The position numbers and the translations under genes are program-made. Shown here in pieces: positions 1 through 11,599 of a DNA stretch of 64,000 nucleotides. The stretch lies in assembly GCF_902459465.1 (NCBI RefSeq), contig NC_047065.1, forward strand, positions 11,518,170 to 11,582,169, written 5' to 3'. The notes under the pieces were generated by a model. That model did not search any database, was not told where the DNA came from, and worked only from the letters and a program-made list of their open reading frames with translations. This stretch comes from Asterias rubens. Its lineage: Eukaryota; Echinodermata; Asteroidea; Forcipulatida; Asteriidae. Position 1 is the first letter of the stretch. Every line of letters begins with the position of its first letter.

Positions 1-1420
1 TTTTTTAAGTGCATCAACATTTGTTGTCTGCAGTTGTAAGGCCAGGGCGTTGTCAGTTGACAGCTCATATTAAGTGCGACCCTCATGTTACCATGGTTAC
101 TGCACATGTATGATCTGTGAGTCCACACAACTGGAGATGTCAACATTCCTTTATGTTAAAAAATAAAAGGAGTTACACTGTACAGTTGCAATAATAACCC
201 TCCTCCCGCTGTCGGGAGGAGGGCTACGTTAATCCATGGTTAATCCAACTGCAGACTACAGTGCCACAATTACTGTATTTATAAGAAAGGGGTATTGATT
301 AAAAAATAAATAGGCTAGGCCTACATGTATTGTAATTAGTAAAGTCATAAATAAATCAGTCCGAGTCTATGAATATGATGATATATCATATATTAATAAT
401 AATATTATTTATTATTAGGCCCTCTACAAACAACACTATTGACAAATGTGTTATTAACACTATTTTGCAACAACAAAATTCAAAAAGAAATCAACTACTT
501 ACAATCTCAACAATCCGTAATATACCGGGAATAGACGTGATGTAACCCTTGTCAATAGTCAACGGTGGCGACTGCACTGTACTTGTGGTGGTTGTTGTCG
601 TTGTCGTGTGACTGTCAGGAAAAGCTGGATCGTCCATTTTTGCTGCTCACCGATTTTCAGCTGCGTCAGATTAACAATCCAATTTCAAATAAAGAAGACT
701 TAGCAGGCAGGGGGCTTATAAAGTTGAGTGTAATTATACGTTTTTAATGTTTAGAGAATCGTTCACATTCGTCGAAATATCACTTGTTATGTCGGATAAT
801 TTGATGTGTCGTCGTGTACACTTAAACAAACGGATGCAGCAGTAGTACATGTAGTTTAGGTTGAAGTCAGCACGAAATTTGATGCTGGCCAGAAAGTCGG
901 TGCTTGCACCAGATTTCAAAGAACCTTGTCAACGACCGTCAATGACAGTACACTGTATTTTAAGTTTTACCTCGTTTTCATTTGCAATGTTTTCAATGGA
1001 AACGCAATCTTGGAAACATTTATTTCTTCAAATATATTAAGTCTTGTTGTTATCCCGAACCATGCACTATGGTCACCCCTAATTAATTTGTTCATTAGTT
1101 AGCTCAGCAGTTGACTATGATGCAAATAGCCGGGCCCGTTGTACAACACGCGAGTTATAAAAATAATGTATAGGCCTACGGACCATGTGAACTACAATAA
1201 GTTTGGCCTTGACATTCTATGGCTGCTCTGGCAGGCAAGCTACTGCACTGGTCCTATGTGAAAGTTGACATTTTTCTGTCACAATTTCCACATCAATCAA
1301 AGAGTTATGAAAGTAATAATCTTTACAAGTTTTGAGATGTATCCCCTTCATCATACCAAAAGTTGATAAAAATTATTGTACAGTGCAATCTCCATAAACT
1401 ATAAGATTTTATGTTTTCTG
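1..1420. other. No gene recognised
   Basis: This stretch is AT-rich. No splice-bounded coding exon or recognisable protein domain was seen on either strand. The only clear structure is a perfect hairpin at 198-223. A roughly 20-bp motif around 925-945 recurs inverted near 1875-1900, which hints at an old element with inverted ends; its limits could not be fixed. Confidence 0.5.
198..223. repeat. Perfect 11-bp stem hairpin
   Basis: CCCTCCTCCCG and CGGGAGGAGGG are exact reverse complements separated by the 4-nt loop CTGT. The stem is GC-rich inside AT-rich flanks. A related GGAGGG-containing inverted end occurs in the 741-bp element at 44296-45036, so this may be a remnant of that family. No function is assigned. 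Confidence 0.7.
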
Positions 1421-1424
1421 CCGT

Positions 1425-1680
1425 ATAAGGCTTTGTTCAAATCGTTTTTGAGAAAGAGGTGATTTCTCACTAAAATAATAAAAGACTTCTAGCTAGTAGT
1501 CTTTTATTCCTATCTGAAAGCACACAGATAATTCGTCCAACAAGGGTGTTTTTCCTTCATCATTTTTTTCCCAACTCCGATGACCAATTGAGTTCAAATT
1601 TTCACGTTTGTTATTTTATGCATACATGTTGAGAAACACTGCATGGTCTGTGACAATTACCAGCAGTGTTCCCTTTAACT
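1425..1680 (+). repeat. Family B palindromic repeat, degenerate copy
   Basis: It contains the family hallmarks in order: the frame 'gagaaagaggtgatttctc', a short hairpin around 'agacttctagctagtagtct', 'aacaagggtgttttt' and 'tttgttattttatgcat'. It ends close to 'ccctttaa'. Better copies lie at 40749-41066 and 41091-41465. Confidence 0.6.
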
Positions 1681-2085
1681 TTAAAAAAAAAAATTCAAAG
1701 TTAACTTTAGGCTCGCGTTGGAACTTCGCAAAATTAATGGGTTATTATTATTTGCAATTGTTTAAATAGTTCCGCCAGCCGGGGGCTAGCTGTGGGGTAG
1801 CATTCAATAGCAATAAGTACACCATTGTGACTGAACAAGAAAACGATGTCGTCGACATTCAGTAATTCTTTCATACTGTCATTGACGGTTGTTGACACCA
1901 AATTTTGTACTAGCACAACATTAGTGCTGCGTTCAGGTCAACCTCGTCCCTGTGGTTTACTTTATTACAAACATTTATTGTTTACAACGGAATAACGGTC
2001 AACATCGTACTGCGCGACACAGCCTGGGGACGAAGTCCTGGTGGGATGGGCGGCAAATTGCCACCAGTACTCCCAAACGGGGAGC

Positions 2086-4066
2086 GGTCCGGCGATTTTT
2101 TTTTTTCAAGGATGGTAAAGGCCAATAAATTTGCATACACGCTCCCATTGGCTGCCACGCACTTGACGCTGAACTATTCATCAGTGGGAATTCAGCTACG
2201 AATTGTGTGTGTACACCATAGAGCAAATATGCACTGTACTGCTCTATGGTGGTACATATTATGGAGGAAGATGATTGTACACGTATTATGGCTGCAATTC
2301 ATATAGCTCTATGCTGCAATAACCTAAAAGTAAAATACACAATGTGTGGCCTACACTACATACGCGAACGAACGCCACTCACGTCATAGCAATTCTCTGA
2401 ACTTTGCAAAAAAACACTAGATTTGAATTTCAAACTTTAATAATTCACAGTTGACTGCGTCTGTTTTGGCAGTGCATCAACCTTGGCTCAATCATCAGTG
2501 TGATATGCCTGCTAACAGCTCTTATTTCGGGAAGTCCCATGATGGGGTTTTCGCTCAAATGGCTCTGCTAGGCCTCCATGCTGCCGTAAGCAAAAAACCG
2601 CACTTGCGGAAGCAGAGAATTCTGTGCTTACCTCAAGAGTATTTCACAAGTTGTGGGGGGATTTTGGCTTGTGCACAAGTGCCTGCTCCACGTCAGCACT
2701 GGCAGCCCATAATTTCAACTGCTTTACCGCAAGGGTAGAAATCGACGCTTGGAAGCAGGGAATTCTTTGTTTCTTTCCAGCGTTTTACAGGTTAGCGAGG
2801 GATTTTGTACTTCTACGCTTACACAGCTAGCGCAGAAATTTGGCGCTTGCTTGCATATTAGCGGAGAATAAGGATCCTAAGCGCAGAATTTGGCGGTAAG
2901 CAGAGTCATCAAAGAGAAATTGTATCTCGACAGTGTTCTGTGCCAAATTTCATAGCTGTGCTTACCGCCAAATTCTGCGCTCAGGATTGTGAAGTATCAC
3001 CGATATGTGAGATGGAAATAAGTCACCAATATGAGATGAATCACCAAAGTGTAGAATAATAGATTTGCCTTAACGATAATTGTTTTATTGCTCAACAACT
3101 TTAACTCATGAACTGCAATAATTGTGTGTCTGCATGTGCATTAAAACAAGAAATTTCTTCACTAGCTTTGTAAGCATAGAATCTCGTAACATGGAGTAGG
3201 CATGCGCACAAGCCAAAATCCCCTGTTAAACCGAGAAATACACTTGACGTAAGCGAAGAATTTTCTTTTTCGCAAGCGTAAATTCTTTGTTTACGGTAAG
3301 TAGAGCCAATAAAATTGGGCCCTATAATTGCACGACAAGCGCAAAATTTCTGTGCTAGCTGTAAGCTTAGAAACCCTGTAAAACGATTGACAGAAACAAA
3401 GAATTCCAGGCGTAGCTTTGATTCTTTGCCCTTGAGGTAAGCAGCTGAAATTATGGGCTGCCAGTGCTGACGTGGAGCACGCATGCGCACAAGCCAAAAT
3501 CCCCCCCCCCCCCCCACTATCTTATGAAATACTCTTGACGTAAGCACAGAATTCCCTGCTTCCGCAAGCGTTGATTTTTTGCTTACGGCAATTAGTCATG
3601 GAGGTAGCAGAGCCAATTGAGCGAAAACCCCATCTGGGGACTTCCCGAACTAAGAGCTGTTTGCAGGCATATCACACTGATGATGGAGCCAAGACTGATG
3701 CACTAAAAAAAACCGCAGTCAACTGTGAATTATTAAAGTTTGAAATCTCGTGTCTTTTTGCAAAGTTCAGATAATTGCTATGACTATAAGTGGCGTTCGT
3801 TCGCGTACGTAGTGTAGGCTATGCATAGTGTAGGCTACACATGGTGTATTACTATTAGGCTATTGCAGCATAGAGCCATGTTCTTATGTATAATTAATAC
3901 GTTACCACCATAGAGCAATATACAGTGCATACATGGTACACACACACTTCGTGGTTGTGTAGCTGAATTCCCACTGATGAATAATTCATCGTCAAGTGCG
4001 TGGCAGCCAATGGGAGCGTGTATGCAAATCTATTGGCCTTTACCATCCTTGAAAAAAAAAATTCGC
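2086..4066. mobile_element. Foldback element, about 2 kb, nearly whole-length inverted repeat
   Basis: The left arm (about 2086-2905) and right arm (about 3180-4066) are reverse complements at roughly 85-90% by eye, with a centre near 2900-3180. The outermost part ('ggatggtaaaggccaat') is the same sequence that bounds the 0.2-kb element at 57863-58078. Inner arm segments ('gcttaccg', 'ggcggtaagcagag') match the element at 59345-59597, so the element looks composite or nested. A smaller hairpin sits inside at 2880-2990. Open frames in the arms are mirror images of each other and match no known protein. A C-tract occurs at 3501-3515. No transposase is present, so it is non-autonomous. Confidence 0.75.
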
Positions 4067-4794
4067 AAACGGGGAATAATGTGCCCCTACCGATCAATCG
4101 TCGTATCTAGGACTAGCCTGAACGTCTGACGTCATTCTTCGATCCTTGCGGCGGATAAAGACAGGGGCCCAGTCTAATCTAGGACTATAGAGAGTTTTAG
4201 AGACGCCGGGCCATTTTGGTGAAAAACTCGAACTGCTAGTGCTGCTTGTATTTTTTTTTTGCCAACAGTATTCACACAGTCAAACTTTCTTTTTACAATC
4301 AGGACGTATTCCCACACTAAAATGAGACTGAAAAAATTGGCCATCACTAATTAATATTCTGCTTATAAAAAAAAATTGATTTAGCGCCAAATTAAGGCGC
4401 TCAGAGAGATACTTGATAGTAAATTTTTGCATGCAACCCTGTTTATAAAAATACCGTATTCCCACAATTTCCTGCGTATTTACAAAATCAAATCGGAAGA
4501 CAAAATCAAGCAAAAAGTCACCTTTTAAGTTTGTGTTATAGTTGGATATTTTTTTAAGAAAATGAAAGCGTCCATTTGTGTATAGACTCGGTAAGGTTCT
4601 AAGTCTGTGATCGTCCTGATTTTTTTGTTCGTACCACACGCTGGTTTTATACGGGGTCAACAGTAAAGGGATGCGGAAAAGCGCCCATTATACCTTATGC
4701 GTGTAGGTTTTGGCTCTTGTGCGGTACGGGGGGAAAAATGCCGGTGTCGCATGCAATTATGTCCTCAATGCAATAATTTTTTCTATAACTGGCA

Positions 4795-4955
4795 TACAGA
4801 TCCTTGTCATTTGATTGGTAGAACTTACTTCACGTGACATTCACTATTACTCCCATCCGCACCGCGATCAAAAAGACCTATTCGCCTATGGGGAATAGCA
4901 TTTCCCATTCAACAGTTAGAATCATCCTTGTTCCCAATGTTTTTGAGCAGAGGAC
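4795..4955 (+). repeat. Penelope-like element flank, solo copy
   Basis: This segment ('cctattcgcctatggggaat', 'cccattcaacagttag') is also found at 21895-22050 in the same orientation and at 20840-20955 in reverse. Both of those flank the Penelope-like remnant, so this is probably an isolated fragment of that element's terminal region. No coding sequence remains. Confidence 0.6.
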
Positions 4956-5149
4956 AGCGCCGCCGCGCCGCTGCTAAACCAAAGGAGCACCTCCTGTGCA
5001 AAAGGTTGTGATCCGATTTGTGCATTGTTATTGCCGCTACGCGGCGCTATATGATTTTTGGTTGTCAGTAATTTGTGCGATTTTTCATAATGTTATACTT
5101 CTAAAATTCATCAAATGAAAGGATCTATATGACATTATATAAAACAAAT

Positions 5150-5260
5150 ATTGAGTGGCTTTAATTCGTGGAATGGAAGGAATATTATCACTCGGTAAAA
5201 TTTGTACTGTTCCATTTTACAGTCCAAATTTTACCTTGCGAAATTCCTCCCATTCCACTC
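5150..5260. repeat. Imperfect palindrome
   Basis: 'attgagtgg', 'gaatggaaggaa' and 'ggtaaaattt' on the left are mirrored by 'aaattttacc', 'ttcctcccattcc' and 'cactcaat' on the right. This resembles a small palindromic MITE; the exact ends are unclear. Confidence 0.45.
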
Positions 5261-5673
5261 AATAATTGTATACTATCCATAATTGCATACGCAATAATGT
5301 CCGCAAGACGGTTTGCATAATGCAATTGCGTCCGCCGGACACATTTGCATATGCAGTTGTGTCCGCCCCGTGCAAAACCGTCCTTGCAGTAAACTATACG
5401 CCCTTGGTCGACGGAACACCATCGCTATTTTTTTTAAGCTAAAAATAAGTGCATGTCATGCACGACATGGGAAATGTTCGGCCGTTGGGTATTCGCTGCA
5501 ATCATAAAAAAAAAGTGAATATTAATGCTGCATAATTTATAGTTACATTGTAGGTTTAGTGCATGCACGCTCCGCTTACATGTCCAACGGACGTTTTTGC
5601 ATAGCCCGGACACGATTGCATATGCAAAAGTTCAGGAGCTGAAAGTATTGCATCTGACACCGGCCGACACATT

Positions 5674-5825
5674 GGGTGCGTTCGTTTAGCTTCCCTGGGT
5701 CGACCCCTGTGTGTGGCGGGTTTTTTCCAGGACGAACGTGAGTAATATTATCTGCACACGTTCGTCCTGGGGAAAAAAACCGCCACACACCGGGGTCGAC
5801 CCGGGGAAGCTAAACGAACGCACCC
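5674..5825. mobile_element. Family H hairpin MITE, complete 152-bp copy
   Basis: The terminal inverted repeats begin GGGTGCGTTCG and continue for about 65 bp on each side, leaving only a short loop (AGTAATATTATCTG). The flanking ATT on both sides is consistent with a 3-bp target duplication, and the copy at 56267-56512 has TAA on both sides. The interior has a CACACA/TGTGTG-rich part and the motif GACGAACGTG. It is non-coding and non-autonomous. Related copies: 16667-16795, 56267-56512, 57717-57835 and 62240-62480. Confidence 0.8.
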
Positions 5826-6660
5826 ATTATTGCCTAAAACAGCGCCCTCCTGTGGATAAACATCCGCAGTCAGCCTATCAATTTGAGATTGCGAGTTATA
5901 ATGGCATTAATCTGCGGGGGAATTCTGCGTGGCTGAAGCAGAGAAATAACCGCAGTCTCAGACTTTACATCAAGTTTGAGAGTGTGCGCAATCTCGGTAT
6001 TGTGTTTGACACTTCCTTGAGTATGAATGCTCAAGTAACATCCCTGTGCAAAGGTCTCAACTACCAGATGCGCAATATCTCTAGAATCAGAAGATTCCTC
6101 GATAAGGACACCTGTCATCTTGTTGTCCGTGCTCTGATTCTTACCAGGCTTGACTATGGTAATGCCCTGCTGTTTGGGTCCAACTCAACAGACATACAGC
6201 GACTCCAACGGCTACAAAACTGGGCTGCTAAACTTGTCTGTCGTGCCCAAAAGCATGACCACGCCACACCATACCTACAAGATCTTCACTGGCTGCCGAT
6301 TAGGGAGAGGATAATCTTCAAGATCTTGGTTTATGTGTATAAATGCCTCAACAACACAGCTCCTGGCTATTTATCCTCTTGCCTGTCTCTCCATCGGCCT
6401 GGGCGCTCAAGTCTACGCTCAGCATCCGACACTACTCGCCTCATGGAACCTAACTCAATCAAGCTTCTTAAGTCGGCCTCAAGTCGCACATTCTCACATT
6501 TTGCTCCACACACCTGGAATGCACTCCCCCTCAATCAGGAAATCCGACTCTCTTCGAACATTTAAGAAGTGTATCAAACATTCTCTATATCCTATCTAAT
6601 GCGCTGCGTTCTTGACGTAGTGGCGCTATATAAATGCCCTATATGTAAGTATGTATGTAA
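5826..6660 (+). mobile_element. Non-LTR retrotransposon fragment, reverse-transcriptase C-terminal region
   Basis: An open frame of about 240 codons runs from 5826 to 6565. It resembles the region downstream of the polymerase domain in CR1/L2/Jockey-type LINEs, with motifs such as 'LGIVFDTSLSM', 'RLDYGNALL', 'LQRLQNWAAKLV', 'LHWLPI' and 'RTFSHFAPHTWNALP'. The 3' end carries 'tataaatgccctatatgt' followed by a GTATGTAT run, typical of a short-repeat LINE tail. The catalytic YADD portion is absent, so the copy is 5'-truncated. It lies directly against the family H MITE at 5674-5825. Confidence 0.85.
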
Positions 6661-7216
6661 GTTTACCTCCCTTCCAGATGAAGCTTGTGAACATTTTTGA
6701 TAAAGATTGTGAAAAAACGGCCCCTACATGCTATGGTGAACCTAGATCATTGCAACCTACTTCCCACACAGGCCAGAACCGCTGAACTTATAGCATCACC
6801 ACAATCGTCATTACATTGGTTTTGTACACGTTTCCCGAACCGTGGATCCTATTATCCTCTTTCGTTATAGGTCCCAGCAGCACACTATTTGGCACGGATT
6901 ACGTGACAAATAGTGCCCGCCCAACAAATAGTGTCCGGGCGCCATGCTGCGCCGTGCTGATTATTTATAATCAAATACAACCTAGAAAGCGTTCAAGTAA
7001 ATACAAGCCAAGTAAAAAAAATAGACGAACAGAACACTTACTCTCAAATGTATGTCAAGATTAGTATTTTACTATGGTAAAACAGTGCAGGTTTAACAAG
7101 TGCGGATTGTGCTAAATGTTAAGAATTATTTATAATAAAATACAACCAAAAATGCTTTCAAGCATACAAGCCAATTTACAAAATATACGAACTTTGTCAA
7201 GATTGGTATTTTACTT

Positions 7217-7300
7217 AAAGGAATACGTTGCCTTGGATCGGTCGAGTTGGTCTTTGAAAAGCGTTGTAACCGTTTTTTTATAAAAATGCCCGACTCTTTC
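7217..7300 (+). repeat. Family C repeat, left-end fragment
   Basis: 'ggaatacgttgcc', 'gatcggtcgagttggtc' and 'aaaagcgttgtaaccgttttttataaaa' match the left end of the palindromic family seen intact at 39089-39465 and 57042-57410. Confidence 0.6.
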
Positions 7301-7571
7301 ATGAAGAGCAGACAGTAATCGTGCCATTATTATACTTGTTATTAAGCTTGATATTGCATGACCTGCTGCCTGGAGTGGGTTTTGTCGTCCCCAACCAAAG
7401 CCCAACCACTCACCAAGCTGGTGTCCGGTTGATCTGAACAGCATCGTCACCGCGCTCAAACCGATGACCAATGTTTCTGGTTGGGGTCGCCAAAAACGCA
7501 CTCCAGTCTATGTACTGGATTCATCTGTTGGTTGATATAAATAATATTAAAAAAATATATATACATATTAA

Positions 7572-7860
7572 AGGCACCTTTAATTTGTCAAAGACAAATT
7601 CTAACATGGTGCATCTTACAATAGCAAGCCTGGTGGACAAAATTGATCATCGAAATTGCATCAGTTTGTGTTCTTTCAGATGCACAGTGTATAATAAAAA
7701 GGCTTTCAGCTGGTCTATTTTTATTTGAGAGCGAGTTTACTTCTTTCTCGAAAACTACGTTAGTTCAAAGGGAGCCGTTTCTCACAATGTTTAGTATGCT
7801 ATCAACTCTCCATTGCTCGTTACCAAGAAAGTTTTGACGTTAACAATATTATTATTGTTA
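7572..7860 (-). repeat. Family A palindromic MITE, diverged copy
   Basis: It shows the family core in the same orientation as 8383-8838: 'acttctttctcgaaaacta', 'gggagccgtttctcacaatg', 'tatcaactctcc' and 'ctcgttaccaag'. The left half is more diverged than in other copies. Confidence 0.6.
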
Positions 7861-8289
7861 GTAATGTTACTACTAGTGTCAGTCAGTGCGTTGAAGTGAT
7901 TGCATTTGTCACATCAGAGACCAAGACCAAAACACTGTGGGTTTACCAACAATGGTCACCGCAAATTCTCAGATAATTATTCAACCTGTAGATTATTTTT
8001 CTTGCGTGGACAATCGCCGGAATCTTTTCTTTATTTGTATAGGTTATATCAAAACGCAAGTACAACCTACTTCACTGAAATTGTACACTATTCGACCAGA
8101 CAGTAACGCTAGTTGGTCCGCTCCATTGACCACAGAATTCAACGCCGCACAAAAACCCTACTCAAAATTCATGGTTGAAAAATCTCTTTGCTATTAGGCC
8201 TACACTTTTTTGTTAGTTTTACAAAGGCACTGGAAACGTTTGGTAGTCAATCTATTGTTTGGCCTTGACAAATGTCAACAGAAATGATC

Positions 8290-8350
8290 TGTTTTTGCTA
8301 TATAAATGCCCTATATGTATGTTTTTGCTATATAAATGCCCTATATGTAT
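8290..8350 (+). repeat. Duplicated LINE 3' tail fragment
   Basis: 'tttttgctatataaatgccc' plus 'tatatgtatg' occurs twice in tandem, and a related run ('gctatataaatgccctatatgt') ends the LINE fragment at 5826-6660. This is a short 3' relic of the same LINE family. Confidence 0.6.
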
Positions 8351-8382
8351 GTATGCATGCAAGTGTCTCCTGAAACCCTCTT

Positions 8383-8838
8383 AAAGGCAGTAAACACTAT
8401 TGGTAATTGTCAAAGACTAGCCTTCACAGTTGGTGTATCTCAACATATGCATAAAATAACTAACCTGTGAAAATTTGAGCTAAATCTGTCATCAAAGTTG
8501 CGAGATAATAATGAAAGAAGAAAACACCCTTGTCACACGAAGTTGTGTGCGTTTAGATGGTTGATTTCGAGACCTCAAGTTCTAAATCTGAGGTCTCGAA
8601 ATCAAATTCGTGGAAAATTACTTCTTTCTTGAAAACTATGGCACTTCAGAGGGAGCCGTTTCTCACAATGTTTTATGCCATCAACCTCTCCCCATTACTC
8701 GTCACCAAGAAATATTTTATGCTAATTGTTTCTCACAATGTTTTATGCCATCAACCTCTCCCCATTACTCGTCACCAAGAAATATTTTATGCTAATAATT
8801 ATTTTAGTAGTAATTACCAATAGTGTCCACTGCCTTTA
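8383..8838 (-). mobile_element. Family A palindromic MITE with internal 70-bp duplication
   Basis: Inverted ends: left 'aaaggcagtaaacactattgg', right 'ccaatagtgtccactgccttt'. The middle carries the family's internal hairpin 'gagacctcaag...gaggtctcg'. A segment beginning 'tttctcacaatg' at 8659 repeats at 8729, giving a 70-bp tandem duplication unique to this copy. The two units are almost identical, so the duplication is recent relative to the element. Confidence 0.8.
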
Positions 8839-9367
8839 AACAACATATCCAAAAAGTAGAAAAACGTAATCAGGGGAAATAATGCATAATTTGCATAGAC
8901 TAAAAATTACCGTTTTCCCCCCTAAAATAAAATCAAGGTAGGAATTTTAGTTTTTGTTCACATAATTTTTTTTCATGGGAATAGTCACTGTAATGTTTCT
9001 TAACATAATGAGTACAAAGAAATTCAAGATGGCGGCCATTTTCCCCGCAAAAATCGAATTAAGGCTTTTAAATAGGATAATAATCTGAGTTAAATAACCG
9101 CTACGCGGATGTACATGCCTTGTAGACTCTGTGGTAGGTGTACATAAGTGACATTTTGTTAAGTCCCTTTTAATGTCGCATGACAGGTCTTCACATTATT
9201 TATCACTTTAGGCCCCCCTATTAATCAAACTTTACAAACTATACTTGTGACAATGGTATATTCAAATACACAACTATCAACTTTATTACACTCATAGGAG
9301 ACATTCTAAAGCACCTCTAACTTGCATGCAGTGTTTAAAACGGGAAAAGTTGCATGACCCCCAAATA

Positions 9368-11030
9368 TAATTAGATAGATAGATAGATATAAACGTTTAT
9401 TCAATGTTGCAAACAGTGTATAATACAGAGTAATATGGACAAAACAAAAGTAAATATAAAATATATTAAAAGATGAAACAATAAACAAAAGGCAACATCT
9501 AGGTCCGGGGAGAAGCACAGCTTTTGTTCCCCAGCCTATGAACAGACAAACCAAAAAAAACAGACAGACATTAAAAATACAGGACAAAACTAACAGGACA
9601 AAATTGACAGGTGTAAGACAGAAAATAAAGCCGTTACAATTTCTACATACAAAAATAACCTCAGAATCTTAGTATTCATTAAGAAAACGAGTTTTAAGTT
9701 TTTTTGGTAAAAGTTGAGAGAGTACGCAATGATTTAAAAGAGTCATCCAGACTATTCCAAAATAAAGTGCCACGCTGGACAACACCATTTTTAGACAACG
9801 AGGTTCTACGATAGTTAACATACAGATTTTTCCTAGCAGCGCTACGGGTATAATAGGAGTTGATGTTTGAGGTAAGTGTAAAACTGGAGTTGAAACAAGC
9901 AGGTAAAAGATTATTCATATATTTATACATAAACTTTCCTAAGTTAAGATGATAAAGGTCAACGAGTTTTAACAGTTTTAAATTACAAAAGAGAGGCACA
10001 GAGTGCTCACAATAGTCCGCTTTGGAAATAACCCGAACTGCACGTTTTTGAAGAGTGAGAAGTTTATTACATTTAGGAGTTGGACTTCCCCATGTCAAAA
10101 TTGCGTAATAAAGATAAGGTAAAACAAAAGAGTTGTACAAGGTCAGTAATATGCTACAGGGAAGGACATTTTTAAGCCGATTCATTATACCTATATTTCT
10201 AGATATTTTAACTGCTATAGTGCCAATATGCTTCTTCCAAGTCAAATTTTCATCAATATGAATTCCCAGAAATTTAGTACCCTTAACCTGCTCAAGATTG
10301 GCATTATTTAGAATTAAAGGAACAGACTGAGTGTACTTGAACTTGCTAGCACAAAATATAATATAATTTGATTTGAGAACGTTTATACATAATTTATTTG
10401 CTAAAAGCCAAGAAGTGATTACCCTGAGCTCAATATTAAGGTTCTGCACACGCAGCTAAGTCTACATTTTTATCTGATTACAACAAACTTGTGTCATCTG
10501 CAAACAAACAAAACGTAATTTTTTTCTGATGTATTGCAGATGTCATTAGTGTACAAGATAAATAATAAGGGACCCAGAACGGAGCCTTGAGGTACACCGC
10601 AAGTATTAGGCCGTTCAGTAGATTTTACAGAATTGTACAAAACATATTGGGATCTATTACATAAGTAACTTTTAAACAAGTCAAGCGCTATTCCTTGGAC
10701 ACCATAATGTTATAATTTACTCATCAAGATAGCATGGTTAACTGTATCAAATGCTTTAGATAAGTCCAAAAAAATACCAACTGAAAAATGGTTTACATCT
10801 AGATCATTATACAATTTATTAACAACAAAAGATTTAGCTAGATCAGTCGAGCGGTTACGTCTAAAGCCAAACTGTGATTCTGTCAAAAGGACATTTTTGT
10901 AAATAAACAAAATCAATCGGGTATAAATTAACTTTTCGAATAATTTCGAAAATGTTGATAAGACAGAAATGGGTCTATAACTTCCAACATCATGCTTGCA
11001 GCCTTTTTTATATATTGGTATAACCAATTA
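9368..11030 (-). mobile_element. CR1/Jockey-like non-LTR retrotransposon, 5'-truncated and broken
   Basis: Three consecutive minus-strand open stretches (11027-10710, 10679-10494, 10449-9694) read through a reverse transcriptase: 'YRPISVLSTFSKLFEKLI', 'GFRRNRSTDLA', 'LDLSKAFDTVNHAIL', then 'GVPQGSVLGPLLFILYTND', and finally the post-catalytic region with 'LGIHIDENLTWKKH' and 'YYAILTWG'. The FADD catalytic box is present only in another frame near 10500, so the copy is frameshifted and dead. The 3' end (low coordinates) carries a TATC microsatellite tail at 9371-9388. No endonuclease domain was seen. Confidence 0.88.
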
Positions 11031-11415
11031 TCCCAGATTCAGAAAAGACACAGTGCGATGTTTGCATACATTTGAATTGGTATGCAACGGATTTTGATGT
11101 AACACTACCTTCAATACATGGTTTAAGAGCTGCAGGGCACCATCTCTCTTGCAGCTCTGTCCTAACAAACAAAAGGTTATAATAGAACTCAATAGAAGGG
11201 TTTATATCTGTATTGAAACATCTGTATTGAAATTGTGAAAAAAATACCAACAAACATTTTATAGGAAAAAATATTTGCTATAGATTTAGAAATCTGAGGG
11301 CAACTATTGTATAGAGAAAATTCTCTATGGAATTTTACCAAAAATAAATGTTGAAGCAAATTCCCAAAAGAGAAAAATCTCTATAAAATTCTCCTAAATA
11401 TTATGAGCTCTCTGC

Positions 11416-11583
11416 CGTCGATTTCACAAAGAGTTAGGACTCGTCTTATCTCGAGTTAGGACGAGTAACTTGTCTTAACTTAGGATTAATCTAAAGGTCT
11501 GCATGCTACAGTGTAGGGTTGGGACTCGTCCTAAGTCCTAAGATTAGTCTTAAGTTAGGAAGAGTTTTGTGAAATCGACGGCT
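11416..11583. repeat. Family D palindromic repeat, about 165 bp
   Basis: It starts 'gtcgatttcacaaagagtt' and ends in the complementary 'aagagttttgtgaaatcgac'. Between them are shorter inverted motifs around 'aggacgagt', 'actcgtcct' and 'gcatgctac'. Near-identical copies lie at 15186-15355 and 32393-32562, with fragments at 53505-53552 and 62858-62960. It is non-coding. Confidence 0.8.
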
Positions 11584-11599
11584 GTACAATCACATACAT

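Noticed and set aside
3101..3547. 148-codon open frame
   Set aside because: It is one arm of the 2-kb foldback. The matching frame exists in mirrored form in the other arm, with no domain and no splice context.
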